From: Companilactobacillus kimchii DSM 13961 = JCM 10707
Lineage (GTDB): Bacteria; Bacillota; Bacilli; Lactobacillales; Lactobacillaceae
Direction of reading: 5' to 3'
DNA length: 46,202 nt
Assembly: GCF_001435445.1 (NCBI RefSeq)
Contig: NZ_AZDH01000013.1
Coordinates: 1-46,202 of the forward strand
Part shown: piece by piece, positions 1-8,930 of the stretch
How the letters are laid out: every line of letters begins with the position of its first letter
Numbering within the stretch: position 1 is the first letter of the stretch
Translations under genes and position numbers: made by a program
The notes under the pieces: model-generated
What the model saw: the letters and a program-made list of their open reading frames with translations, nothing else
The model's database searches: none
Told to the model about the DNA's origin: nothing

Positions 1-94
1 CAATCCATGATTTTTTAAAACCTATAAAAATGTCTAACTTTTTTATTGCACTTCATCTATGCAACCGCGAGTCTCAGATTTTTTTGTATTTCAT

Positions 95-1447
95 TTAAAC
101 AAACAAGCTCAAAATCATAACGCAAACAATACCAACAACAGAAATCAAACTTTCCAAAACAGTCCAAGTTAACAAAGTTTCCTTCACTGTTAAGTCAAAG
201 TATTCTTTGAACATCCAAAAACCTGCATCATTAACATGAGATGCGGCCAATGAACCAGCTCCGACGGCCAACACCATTAAAGCAGGATTTACTCCGGCTG
301 AAGTCATCAATGGTAACACTAATCCAGCAGCGGTTAATGAAGCAACGGTTGCTGATCCTAATGCTACTCTCAAAACAACGGCTATCAACCAACCTAATAT
401 CAATGGCGAAATATTAACACCGGTGAACAGTTTCATAACGGCATCACCGACTCCACCATCGATCAAAACTTGTTTAAAGGCACCGCCACCACCGATTACT
501 AATAGTAGCATGGCGATTGATTTAACAGCATCTTCCAAACTTTTCATAATTTCTGGGGTCTTAAATCTTCTAGCCCAACCCATAGTGTACATCGCTACTA
601 ACAATGAAATTGTCATGGTAATAGCTGGTGTTCCGATAAAAGCAATGATTGAATCCAAAAGTGTCGGATTCTTTGGTACGGAACCGCCATTGAATAACAA
701 TTGATAAACTGTGGTAATTGCCATTAAAATAACTGGGAACAATGATGTTAATACACTGATACCAAATCCTGGGGTATCTTCCAACTTGAATTTCTTTTGT
801 GGTCCTAAAGCAGTTAAATTGCCTTTACGATTAAAGGCATCGGGTACAATCTTTTTAGCAAATTTTGTGTAGACTGGACCGGCAACAATAACTGCTGGTA
901 TAGCAACAATTATTCCGTAAAGTAAAACATGACCAGCATTGGCATTCAAAACAGCACTAATTGCAGTAGGTGCTGGATGTGGTGGTAGGAAACCATGTGT
1001 TACAGAAAGTGCAGCGGCCATCGGAATTCCCAAATAAAGAATTGAAACTCCAGCTTCAACAGCTATAGCGAAAACGATTGGAATCAGAAGAACCATCCCT
1101 ACTTCAAAGAACAAGGCGATTCCGATGATGAATGATGCCAAAACAATAGCTAACTGTAGTCGTTTTTTTCCAAATTTTTCAATTAAAGTGTGTGAAATTC
1201 GGTAGGCACCACCGGCGTCAGCAACCAATCGACCTAACATTGCACCGAAACCGAAGACAATCGACAATTCACCTAATTGTCCTCCGATTCCGTCTTGAAT
1301 ACTTGTGGCAATTTTAGTCATTGGGATTCCTAATCCAACTCCAACAGCTATAGAAGTAATGATCAATGAAACAAAGGTATTTAGTTTTAACTTAATGATT
1401 AAAAATAGTAATAAGGCTACACCTAAAATTAATACTAAGAAAGCCAT
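95..1447 (-). CDS. gntP: gluconate permease, GntP family (copy 1)
   Basis: A 450-residue, very hydrophobic protein with about 12 predicted membrane segments across its whole length. It is typical in size and character for the GntP family of gluconate:H+ symporters. The ATG is preceded by a strong GAGGAG ribosome site. It is the last gene of the gnd-gntK-gntP operon, with about 70 bp after gntK, so it would import gluconate for the kinase encoded just upstream. A cre-like site lies in the gap before it. A paralogue of nearly the same sequence lies at 11880-13232; the two differ mostly by conservative changes and by many synonymous differences. The family is secure from protein features and context; the substrate is inferred from the neighbouring gluconokinase and 6-phosphogluconate dehydrogenase. 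Confidence 0.93.
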   Translation of the reverse strand: MAFLVLILGVALLLFLIIKLKLNTFVSLIITSIAVGVGLGIPMTKIATSIQDGIGGQLGELSIVFGFGAMLGRLVADAGGAYRISHTLIEKFGKKRLQLAIVLASFIIGIALFFEVGMVLLIPIVFAIAVEAGVSILYLGIPMAAALSVTHGFLPPHPAPTAISAVLNANAGHVLLYGIIVAIPAVIVAGPVYTKFAKKIVPDAFNRKGNLTALGPQKKFKLEDTPGFGISVLTSLFPVILMAITTVYQLLFNGGSVPKNPTLLDSIIAFIGTPAITMTISLLVAMYTMGWARRFKTPEIMKSLEDAVKSIAMLLLVIGGGGAFKQVLIDGGVGDAVMKLFTGVNISPLILGWLIAVVLRVALGSATVASLTAAGLVLPLMTSAGVNPALMVLAVGAGSLAASHVNDAGFWMFKEYFDLTVKETLLTWTVLESLISVVGIVCVMILSLFV

Positions 1448-1465
1448 AATTAGTCTCCTCCTCTT

Positions 1466-1479
1466 TGTTATCGCTTACA
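1466..1479 (-). promoter_or_regulatory. cre-like CcpA site upstream of gntP
   Basis: On the minus strand the site reads TGTAAGCGATAACA, which fits the catabolite-responsive element consensus TGWAARCGYTWNCW at 13 of 14 positions. It sits between gntK and gntP, just upstream of the gntP ribosome site. This suggests catabolite repression within the operon. CcpA binding is inferred, not shown. Confidence 0.55.
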
Positions 1480-1517
1480 GTGAATCTGTTAAGAAAAGCG
1501 CGTTCACACGCACCTTT

Positions 1518-3053
1518 TTATTTCACATGTTTTTTTTGGAATTCGGCAATACTCTTATACTCCGGCTCCAAAACTCTTGAGAGTCTGATCCAAATTGGTA
1601 ACAATTCACGATAAACTTGGAAATTCTCTTCATTTGGTTTGTGAACATCTGTTACACCAACCATATCTTTCACAGCCGATAAGTCATCGATATATCCTAA
1701 AGCATACATTCCTAACACTGCGGCTCCTAAACAGGAACTTTCAAAACTTTCAGGAATTGTAACATCTTGTTCAAAGATATCAGCCAACATTTGTCTCCAC
1801 AAAGCTGAGCGGGCAAATCCACCTGTAGCTTGAATACTCTTAGGTTTTCCGGCAACTCCTTCAATCGTCAACATAACGATGTACAAGTTATAAACGATAC
1901 CTTCCAAAGCAGCTCTAACCATGTGAGCTCTGGTGTGTTTTCTAGTTAAGCCGAAGAATGATCCTCTAGCGTAAGCATCCCAAATTGGAGCTCTCTCGCC
2001 ACCAAGGTAAGGATGGAATAACAATCCATCAGAACCGGCAGGAATCTTTTCAGCAATTTGTGTCAAAATATCGTAAGTTGAAACTTGCATTTGTTCAGCA
2101 GTAATTTTTTCCGGAGCAAAGAGTTGATCCTTGACCCAACGGAAAACAATTCCTCCATTATTAACCGGACCACCAACGACCCATTTATCTTTAGTTAAGG
2201 CATAACAGAACAATCTACCATTAGGATCAACCACTGGTTTGTCGACCACTACTCTGACTGCCCCACTAGTTCCGATTGTCACGGCTACTACTCCAGGATC
2301 AATCGCATTGACACCGAGATTGGATAACACACCATCACTAGCGCCAAACACGAATGGTACGTCCTTCGTGATTCCCAAAACCTTACCGTAATTAGAATTG
2401 ATGCCAGTAATCGTATCCGTTGGTTCAACTAATTCTGGTAATTGATCTGTGGTAATGCCTAGGAGATCCAAGGCTTGTGGTTCCCATTTCAATTTAAAAA
2501 TATTGAACATCCCAGTTGCGGAAGCAATTGAATATTCCATCTTATAAGTTCCAAATAATCTGAAGAAAATATATGTTTTGAGATCAATAAATTTCTTAGT
2601 TTTCTTAAATAAATCTGGCTTCTCATTCTTGATCCATAAAATTTTTGATAATGGTGCCATAGGATGAATTGGCGTTCCAGTTTTAGCGTAAATCTCTGCC
2701 CCAATACCGTTTGCTTTTAGTTCTTCACTGTATTTAGCAGCTCGATTATCAGCCCAAGTAATTGCACGGGTCAAAGGTTGATCGTCTTGATCCATCAAAA
2801 TCAAACTGTGCATGGCTGAGGAGAAGGAAACTCCTTTTAACTCACCTTTTTGGACTTTTCCTTTACGGATAACTTGTCCTAATACTTCAATCACTGCATC
2901 AAAGATATCTTCTGGATCTTCTTCAGCCATATCAGGTACATCTTGATACAATTGGTAACCACTGTTAGCGTGAGCAATAACTTTTCCTTTCATATCATAG
3001 AGGACACTCTTTGTACTAGTAGTTCCAATATCAACGCCAATCATGTATTCCAT
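1518..3053 (-). CDS. gntK: gluconokinase, FGGY family (copy 1)
   Basis: A 511-residue FGGY-family sugar kinase. The N-terminal phosphate-binding segment IGVDIGTTSTKSVLYD and the second ATPase lobe (VAVTIGTSGAVR, then GGFARSALWRQMLADIF near the C-terminus) are plain. Length matches bacterial FGGY gluconokinases (about 510 residues) rather than the small 170-residue GntK of enterobacteria. The ATG has an AAGGAG-type ribosome site. It phosphorylates gluconate to 6-phosphogluconate, which the product of gnd, 28 bp upstream in the operon, then oxidises. Another FGGY substrate such as xylulose is possible on sequence alone, but the gnd and gntP neighbours favour gluconate. A close paralogue is at 15077-16612. 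Confidence 0.92.
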   Translation of the reverse strand: MEYMIGVDIGTTSTKSVLYDMKGKVIAHANSGYQLYQDVPDMAEEDPEDIFDAVIEVLGQVIRKGKVQKGELKGVSFSSAMHSLILMDQDDQPLTRAITWADNRAAKYSEELKANGIGAEIYAKTGTPIHPMAPLSKILWIKNEKPDLFKKTKKFIDLKTYIFFRLFGTYKMEYSIASATGMFNIFKLKWEPQALDLLGITTDQLPELVEPTDTITGINSNYGKVLGITKDVPFVFGASDGVLSNLGVNAIDPGVVAVTIGTSGAVRVVVDKPVVDPNGRLFCYALTKDKWVVGGPVNNGGIVFRWVKDQLFAPEKITAEQMQVSTYDILTQIAEKIPAGSDGLLFHPYLGGERAPIWDAYARGSFFGLTRKHTRAHMVRAALEGIVYNLYIVMLTIEGVAGKPKSIQATGGFARSALWRQMLADIFEQDVTIPESFESSCLGAAVLGMYALGYIDDLSAVKDMVGVTDVHKPNEENFQVYRELLPIWIRLSRVLEPEYKSIAEFQKKHVK

Positions 3054-3081
3054 AATTAAAACTCCTTACATAAACTCAAAA

Positions 3082-3984
3082 TTATTTATTCTTATCGATT
3101 GCATGTCCACCAAATTCATTTCGTAACGCTGAAACAACTTTGCCGGTGAAAGTGTCATCTTCCATAGAACGATATCTCATCATCAGTGACATTCCGATAA
3201 CAGGTGTTGGTACTTGTAATTTCAAAGCTTCGTCTAAAGTCCACTTACCTTCACCAGATGAATGCATTGTGCCTTTGATATGTTGTAAATTATTATCTTT
3301 AGAAAAAGCATCTTGAGCTAATTCCATCAACCAGCCACGGATTACTGATCCGTTAGACCAAACTTTAGCAACAGCCTCATTATCATATTCGAATTTACTG
3401 TGTTCCAATACATCGAACCCTTCAGCGATAGCTTCCATCATTCCATATTCAATACCGTTATGAACCATCTTGAGATAATGTCCACTACCAGCTTTGCCAG
3501 TGTAGAGATAACCATCTTTCATCGCAATACCCTTGAAAATTGGTTCAATATATTGGAAAGCTTTGTAGTCATCGCCACCAATCATGAAATTACCATCTTG
3601 ATTAGCACCACTCTTGCCACCAGATGTTCCACAATCGAAGAATTTAATTCCTTTAGCTTTCAAAATTTGATTGTGTCTGAGTGAATCTTCATAAAATGAA
3701 TTACCACCGTCGATCACAATATCATCACTATCTAAAAGTTGACTTAATTTATCGATCGTATCATTAGTTGGCTTACCAGCTGGTAACATGACCCACATAA
3801 TGCGAGGTTTCTTCAAAGCCAAAACAGCTTCTTCCAAACTGGCAACACTTTGAGTACCCATGTCACTTGCTTTTTGTCTAGCCACTTCGTTTAAATCAAA
3901 GGCAACTACTTGATTGTCATTTCTGATTAAATTCTCACATAAGTTGATTCCCATTTTTCCTAAACCGATCATTGCTAAATTCAT
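3082..3984 (-). CDS. gnd: 6-phosphogluconate dehydrogenase, decarboxylating (short type)
   Basis: A 300-residue 6-phosphogluconate dehydrogenase. The Rossmann dinucleotide-binding motif GLGKMG is at residues 8-12, the substrate loop DCGTSGGKSGA follows near residue 117, and the catalytic segment KMVHNGIEYGMMEA is near residue 172. The protein is about 300 residues, as in the short GndA/YqeC class, not the 470-residue classical enzyme; members of the short class often prefer NAD. It converts 6-phosphogluconate to ribulose 5-phosphate plus CO2. First gene of the operon, directly behind the promoter at 4028-4056, and divergent from the RpiR regulator. A second gnd is not present beside the paralogous gntP/gntK pair. 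Confidence 0.93.
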   Translation of the reverse strand: MNLAMIGLGKMGINLCENLIRNDNQVVAFDLNEVARQKASDMGTQSVASLEEAVLALKKPRIMWVMLPAGKPTNDTIDKLSQLLDSDDIVIDGGNSFYEDSLRHNQILKAKGIKFFDCGTSGGKSGANQDGNFMIGGDDYKAFQYIEPIFKGIAMKDGYLYTGKAGSGHYLKMVHNGIEYGMMEAIAEGFDVLEHSKFEYDNEAVAKVWSNGSVIRGWLMELAQDAFSKDNNLQHIKGTMHSSGEGKWTLDEALKLQVPTPVIGMSLMMRYRSMEDDTFTGKVVSALRNEFGGHAIDKNK

Positions 3985-4000
3985 ATTTATTGTCTCCTTT

Positions 4001-4056
4001 TGTAAAGCGCTTTCATTTATTGACTATAGTATATGAAAATTATTTTTAAAAATCAA
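4001..4056 (-). promoter_or_regulatory. gnd-gntK-gntP promoter with downstream cre-like site
   Basis: On the minus strand a -35 TTGATT (4051-4056) and -10 TATACT (4028-4033) are separated by exactly 17 bp. Just downstream, at 4001-4015, lies a near-palindrome (plus strand TGTAAAGCGCTTTCA) matching the cre consensus at 12 of 14 positions. Its position past the -10 would suit repression by CcpA blocking the polymerase. The divergent RpiR regulator probably also acts in this gap. Motifs are seen directly; the proteins that bind are inferred. Confidence 0.75.
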
Positions 4057-4123
4057 TAGTTTTATAGAAAAATCTTTTCAGATAAATAAAATTGTGCTAT
4101 CTTATTATTGTGAGGTAAAGCCT

Positions 4124-4981
4124 ATGCAAAATAATTTTAATATGTTGATCAAATCCTACTATGACAACTTAACCGGGACTTCAAAAGATATCGCTGACTA
4201 TCTTTTAGAAAATCCCCAAACTAGTTCGGCTCTAACCATTACCGATTTGGCTAAAAAGACTAATTCTTCTATTTCTTCTATTTCTCGTTTTGCAAAGAAA
4301 TTAGGATTTAATAGTTTCCAAGAATTAAAAATCAATCTGCTCACATCAACAACAGACAAAAAGGAATCTAATAACCTCTTCCAAGAAATCAATCCTGACG
4401 ATACCCTGAAAGAAATGGCGAAAAAAGTTTTCACATCTAACGTGTCAGCTTTGAACGCTACGATTGATACTCTGACCCAAGAACAATTACAATTGGCTAT
4501 CGAAATCATTGCCAATAAGAACTCTATTGCTTTCTTCGGATTAGGTGCTTCAGCTATCGTTGCTTTAGATGGCTACCACAAATTCTTGAAATCAGATAAA
4601 ACTCCATTATTTGCTAACGACTTTCACATGCAATTAATGATGGCAACTACCTTGAGACCCGATACTTGTGCTGTAATAATTTCGCACAGTGGTGAGAATA
4701 AAGATGCCTTCAAATTAGCCCAAAAGTTACACGAAAAGAAAATTAAAACCATTGGAATTACTAGTTATGGCAACTCATCTTTGACTAAAATTGTTGATTT
4801 GACCTTACTATCGATTTCCGAGGAAACAAATTATCAAGATGAAGCTATGCATGCTATCATCGCTCAAATCTCCTTAATCGATACTCTTTTTGTTTTGACT
4901 GCCATGAAAGATGACAAACAAACAACTGATGTCTTTAAAGAGATTCGTGAAACAATCAATGGTACTCGTTTGAATAAATAG
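4124..4981 (+). CDS. RpiR/MurR-family regulator of the gluconate operon
   Basis: A 285-residue RpiR-type regulator: an N-terminal helix-turn-helix (roughly residues 1-80, with LTITDLAKKTNSSISSISRF as the recognition region) and a C-terminal SIS phosphosugar-binding domain (about residues 110-255, containing FFGLGASAIVALDGYHKF). The frame is open from a GTG at 4094, but the ATG at 4124 has a GAGG ribosome site 8 bp away and is the better start. It is divergent from gnd and probably senses a phosphosugar such as 6-phosphogluconate to control the gnd-gntK-gntP operon; the ligand is inferred from location. A strong terminator follows directly. Confidence 0.88.
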   Translation: MQNNFNMLIKSYYDNLTGTSKDIADYLLENPQTSSALTITDLAKKTNSSISSISRFAKKLGFNSFQELKINLLTSTTDKKESNNLFQEINPDDTLKEMAKKVFTSNVSALNATIDTLTQEQLQLAIEIIANKNSIAFFGLGASAIVALDGYHKFLKSDKTPLFANDFHMQLMMATTLRPDTCAVIISHSGENKDAFKLAQKLHEKKIKTIGITSYGNSSLTKIVDLTLLSISEETNYQDEAMHAIIAQISLIDTLFVLTAMKDDKQTTDVFKEIRETINGTRLNK

Positions 4982-5026
4982 AAGAAGACCCAGAAATCAA
5001 TCGATTTCCGGGTCTTCTTCTTTTCA
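4981..5026. terminator. rho-independent terminator after RpiR gene
   Basis: An 11-bp stem (GAAGAAGACCC paired with GGGTCTTCTTC) with an inner AAAT/ATTT stem, followed by TTTT. It begins at the stop codon. Weak T-rich sequence on the other side means it may also serve the convergent ROK operon. Confidence 0.9.
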
Positions 5027-5090
5027 CATAGAATACTTTCAGATTCTCAAATTATCTTGAAAGGAGAATCCATCTTACTACATAGAAAAA

Positions 5091-5972
5091 CTATTCACAA
5101 TAATTTAAATAGGCACCTAATAAATTGGCTTCTGAGCCGAACCTACACTTAGTTACCTGTGCATGCTTTATATTTACCTTGATAGGCATATTACTAAAAA
5201 AATCATTGTATTTATCAATGACTCTTTCTACAAAGTAATCACTATTGCTTATCCCTCCCCCAATAGCAATTTTTTCAGGGGCAAAAATGAATTGTAGAGA
5301 AATAAGGGCATTGACGAATCTCTCCAAATATTCGTCAAATAGAGGTAAAACTCTACCATCACCCTTTTTTACTAATTCAATTAACTCTTCTCCTGAAAAC
5401 TCATTAATTCCCAAAACGATACCCGCTCTTTTTACCAAAGCTGGAACACTCAATAAATTGCCTAAGAATTGTTTCTTATTATCAATATTTTCGACGATCA
5501 TTGAAAACTCACCCGCATATAGATTCGTTCCATGAAGAATTTTTCGGTCATTTATAATTGCACCACCAAAACCGGTTCCAAGTACACATACCAATGCATC
5601 ATCAATATTTTGCAATGATCCTAGTGTTAACTCTGCCATTGCTGCACTTCTTGCATCATTTTGAATACTGCATTTCATATTAAATTTTCTATTAATAACC
5701 TCTTTCATATTAATCCCATCAAAGTATCTTAACGATCCACCATGTACTATATAGCCCATTTTAGTATTCATCGTTCCAGGCAAGCTGAACGCTAACCCAT
5801 CAAGAGAATATTTTGATTCACACCTTCTGATAATTTTAGAAATTTCTTTTAGAAACTCATCTAGACTTTTTTGTGGTGTGGAAAATTTATCATCTATAAT
5901 TATTTTGCTTTTATTAATAATTCCCCACTTAACAAAGGTTCCTCCAATATCAAAACTTAATATACAATTCAT
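5091..5972 (-). CDS. ROK-family sugar kinase, possibly beta-glucoside kinase
   Basis: A 293-residue ROK protein with the ATP-binding motif FDIGGTFVKWG at its N-terminus and the second phosphate motif VLGTGFGGAIIND near residue 130. It has no N-terminal DNA-binding domain, so it is a kinase rather than a repressor. The zinc-binding cysteine cluster (CxCGxxGCxE) of classical ROK glucokinases is absent, as is seen in the BglK-like branch. It is the last gene of the EIIC-GH1-ROK cluster, 119 bp after GH1, with its own GAGG ribosome site. The likely role is phosphorylating glucose or a beta-glucoside released from the imported sugar; the exact substrate cannot be read from sequence. Confidence 0.82.
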   Translation of the reverse strand: MNCILSFDIGGTFVKWGIINKSKIIIDDKFSTPQKSLDEFLKEISKIIRRCESKYSLDGLAFSLPGTMNTKMGYIVHGGSLRYFDGINMKEVINRKFNMKCSIQNDARSAAMAELTLGSLQNIDDALVCVLGTGFGGAIINDRKILHGTNLYAGEFSMIVENIDNKKQFLGNLLSVPALVKRAGIVLGINEFSGEELIELVKKGDGRVLPLFDEYLERFVNALISLQFIFAPEKIAIGGGISNSDYFVERVIDKYNDFFSNMPIKVNIKHAQVTKCRFGSEANLLGAYLNYCE

Positions 5973-6091
5973 AAACTCAGCCTCACTTCAATTCTTTACT
6001 ATTTATTTCATCATCACTTTCAAATATAAAAATTTCTGAAGAATATTCAAACGAATAACTTACAAAATTAAATTTTTTAAAGTCACTTCTT

Positions 6092-7474
6092 CTAAAATTT
6101 AAGCCCATTATTTTTGATAACACTTTGATAAAAATAAAAGCTATCTTTTTCGTATCTCGTCAATTGCTTCTCATCATGATTATTTCTATCTACATAAACG
6201 AATCCATACCTTTTATTCATTCCATCATTTACACTAAGTAAATCTATAAATGACCAAGGACAGAAACCAATAATATGAACACCATCTTTGATTGCCAATC
6301 TTAATTGCTCAATGTGCCCTTTAAAATATTTAATACGTTTTTCATCATGAATTTTTCCATCTTCAAGTTTATCTTCATCTGACCAACCGCATTCTGTAAC
6401 TAAAACCTCAATTTCTGGATATCTATCGTTAAGTTGCTGCATTGCATACCTTAATCCAACGGGATCATTTGACCATCCCCACTTTGTATAATCTAAATCT
6501 GAATCCTTAATAACACTAAAATCATCCAATACAAAACCATCTTTATTATTTTTATCTTTATATTTAAAGGTGGTTGTACAATACCAATTTACCCCTAAAT
6601 AATTAGCAGTTCCTTCTTTCAAAGTTTGTAAATCCTTCTTCGATAAATCAAGATGAACTCTCTTATCATTTAAAGTATTTAAATAACTTTGCGGAATTAT
6701 CCCCCTTATTGAAATATCCATTAAATAAAAAGAGAAATAATCTTCTAATTGTTTTGCCAATAATATACTTTTTGATTTACCATTCTCCGGTAAAGCAGTG
6801 ATGTATGAAACAGCCGGTCCTATTTTTATATTTCGATATCTTTCTCTTGCCATTTTAAATACTTCTGCTTGAGCTAGACACATATTAATATTCGATACTT
6901 GGGCATTTTGAAATAGTTCTTTTTTATTATTAGCCTTAGTCCCCATAATTTCTGGCTGATTAACCATTACATTTTGTTCATTAATCGTTAGCCAATATTT
7001 AACTTTATCTCCGTATTCTTTTAGTAAAAAATCAGCATAATTATAAAAGTCCTTTATTGATTTTTTCGAAACCCAACCATTATATTTGTTCACTAATGCC
7101 ATTGGATAATCAAAATGAAACATAGTTACAATTGGCTCTATTTCATTTTTTACCAATTCATCAATTAATTTATGATAATAATTGACACCTTTCTCATTTA
7201 CGATTGATAAATCACCATTAGGTAACACCCTAGTCCAACTTATCGAAAATCTATATGCTTTCAATCCTAGTTTTTTCATTAAGGAAATATCTTCATCTAA
7301 ATGATGATATTCATCAACAGATACAGAGCTGTCCATATACTTTCCCGCACGAGTTCTTACATCAGCTACTGATTCTCCTTTGCCATCAGAATTACCTGCA
7401 CCTTCAACTTGAAAAGCAGACGTACTTGCTCCCCATAAAAAATTATTTGGAAACTTTCGATTACTATTTTTCAT
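6092..7474 (-). CDS. 6-phospho-beta-glucosidase, glycoside hydrolase family 1
   Basis: A 460-residue GH1 enzyme. The N-terminal signature NFLWGASTSAFQVEGA, the acid/base glutamate in TINEQN (E166) and the nucleophile segment VTECGW (E361) are in the expected order. The C-terminal KRYGFVYVDRNN is typical of the phospho-beta-glucosidase branch. The nucleophile motif is TECG where most GH1 proteins have TENG. It would cleave the phosphorylated beta-glucoside delivered by the adjacent EIIC. Its start codon overlaps the end of the EIIC gene by 11 bp, so translation is probably coupled; a GGAG ribosome site lies 9 bp upstream. Confidence 0.9.
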   Translation of the reverse strand: MKNSNRKFPNNFLWGASTSAFQVEGAGNSDGKGESVADVRTRAGKYMDSSVSVDEYHHLDEDISLMKKLGLKAYRFSISWTRVLPNGDLSIVNEKGVNYYHKLIDELVKNEIEPIVTMFHFDYPMALVNKYNGWVSKKSIKDFYNYADFLLKEYGDKVKYWLTINEQNVMVNQPEIMGTKANNKKELFQNAQVSNINMCLAQAEVFKMARERYRNIKIGPAVSYITALPENGKSKSILLAKQLEDYFSFYLMDISIRGIIPQSYLNTLNDKRVHLDLSKKDLQTLKEGTANYLGVNWYCTTTFKYKDKNNKDGFVLDDFSVIKDSDLDYTKWGWSNDPVGLRYAMQQLNDRYPEIEVLVTECGWSDEDKLEDGKIHDEKRIKYFKGHIEQLRLAIKDGVHIIGFCPWSFIDLLSVNDGMNKRYGFVYVDRNNHDEKQLTRYEKDSFYFYQSVIKNNGLKF

Positions 7475-8777
7475 TTGTTATCGCTCCATTACTTTTTTGC
7501 TCTAGCTTCAATTCCTGATTATCCAATACTTTAAAGAATGGGTAATATAGAAAAATTATTACCACCATAATTAATAAGCGCATTACAACGCCTTGCCATC
7601 CCATTGTGAAGAACGATCCAATAAATTTTGGGACTGTCCATGGTAATATTACAGCTGAGAAATTAGGATTATACGTTGCAATAAATCCAATCTTCATCGC
7701 AATATATCCCATAAATCCGGAAACAACTGTACTTAAAACAAATGGAATAAACATTATTGGATTCAACATTATTGGAAAGCCAAAAATAACTGGTTCATTA
7801 ATGTTGAACATATTTGGAATAATTCCCAATTTTGCAAATGATCTGTATCTTTTGGATTTACCAAATAGAAAAATACATAACATTAAACTCAAAGTACTTC
7901 CTGTACCGTCATTATTCATAAAATCAAACATAATCAAATTACTTAAATAATGTACCGTTTGACCTTTATTAAATTGATCAATTGAAATCATCATCATCGG
8001 TAAAATTATTGGAGTGATAACGGACATAATCGCATTGGGATGAATACCAAAGAAAAATAAAATATTTGCTAGCACATATACCAAGAATAATGCTGGTATA
8101 GATGCACCGACATTCATCAATGGTTGTGCAACGATTTTTGTAACAAAAGTAAAAACATCATTATAACTAGTAATGCTGAATCCAAATCTTACAATAAATA
8201 CCATGAATAAAAGAATAATTCCTATAAAAATTGGTTCAAAGGATTCAGCTACCATCGGTGGAACTGAACCAGGCATCTTTAGTGTTAACTTTTTATTCTT
8301 TGATAATTTTGCATATAATAAAGGAATAAGAATGGCAATAAACATTGAAACAAATATACCAGAACTCCCTAAATTACTTAATTGAAAACCTTGTACTGAT
8401 TTCTTTCCCACCATTATTGTTTGTGGTTGTAAAATAAAGAATGTTGCCCCAGAGAACAATGCAGGAATTATAGGATTTGTTTTTAATAATTTGGCATAAT
8501 TATAGGAAATAGCCAAAGTTGTAAATATGGCAAGTACCCCCATCGTCCCATTTGAAATTGCATTAAACTGATCCGACAATCCAATACTTGCAAAATATTT
8601 TGCAACTGATGGTATTGGAAAACTTCCCAAAAGTGAGAATATTGCTGCGCCTAATGTTAATGGAAGAATCATCATCATTCCCCCAGACAAGGCCTGAAGT
8701 ATCTTAACCTGACCCAATTTGGTCATCATTGGTACCAATTTCTTAGAGACTTTTGATTGAATATCTGATTTAGCCAT
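7464..8777 (-). CDS. PTS EIIC, lactose/cellobiose family
   Basis: A 437-residue membrane permease domain of the lactose/cellobiose PTS family (CelB-like), with about 10 membrane segments and the conserved NINEPVIFGFPIMLNPI substrate-site region near residue 310. The frame is open from 8798, but the ATG at 8777 has an AAAGGGG ribosome site at good spacing and is preferred. No EIIA or EIIB is encoded nearby, so it must borrow these from elsewhere in the genome. Overlap with GH1 shows they form one operon: uptake with phosphorylation, then hydrolysis. The exact sugar (cellobiose or an aryl or plant beta-glucoside) is not determined. Confidence 0.9.
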   Translation of the reverse strand: MAKSDIQSKVSKKLVPMMTKLGQVKILQALSGGMMMILPLTLGAAIFSLLGSFPIPSVAKYFASIGLSDQFNAISNGTMGVLAIFTTLAISYNYAKLLKTNPIIPALFSGATFFILQPQTIMVGKKSVQGFQLSNLGSSGIFVSMFIAILIPLLYAKLSKNKKLTLKMPGSVPPMVAESFEPIFIGIILLFMVFIVRFGFSITSYNDVFTFVTKIVAQPLMNVGASIPALFLVYVLANILFFFGIHPNAIMSVITPIILPMMMISIDQFNKGQTVHYLSNLIMFDFMNNDGTGSTLSLMLCIFLFGKSKRYRSFAKLGIIPNMFNINEPVIFGFPIMLNPIMFIPFVLSTVVSGFMGYIAMKIGFIATYNPNFSAVILPWTVPKFIGSFFTMGWQGVVMRLLIMVVIIFLYYPFFKVLDNQELKLEQKSNGAITNEK

Positions 8778-8930
8778 TTTTGTAACCCCTTTCACCATTT
8801 AATAGTATCATCGGACCTCATAATTTAATTTTCACTAATTCAAATCAATTTTCATCTTGTAATCATTATTTCCGCTATCATGAAAATAATATATAATAAC
8901 TCTTAAACTAATTGATAAGGACGTTATCTC

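Noticed and set aside
423-704. ORF of 93 codons opposite gntP
   Set aside because: It is a frame shadow on the opposite strand of a clear membrane-protein gene, with no ribosome site. The same applies to other opposite-strand ORFs inside recognised genes.
5042-5070. GATTCTC/GAGAATC hairpin as terminator of the ROK operon
   Set aside because: The loop is long and no T-run follows on the minus strand; the RpiR terminator next to it may act in both directions.
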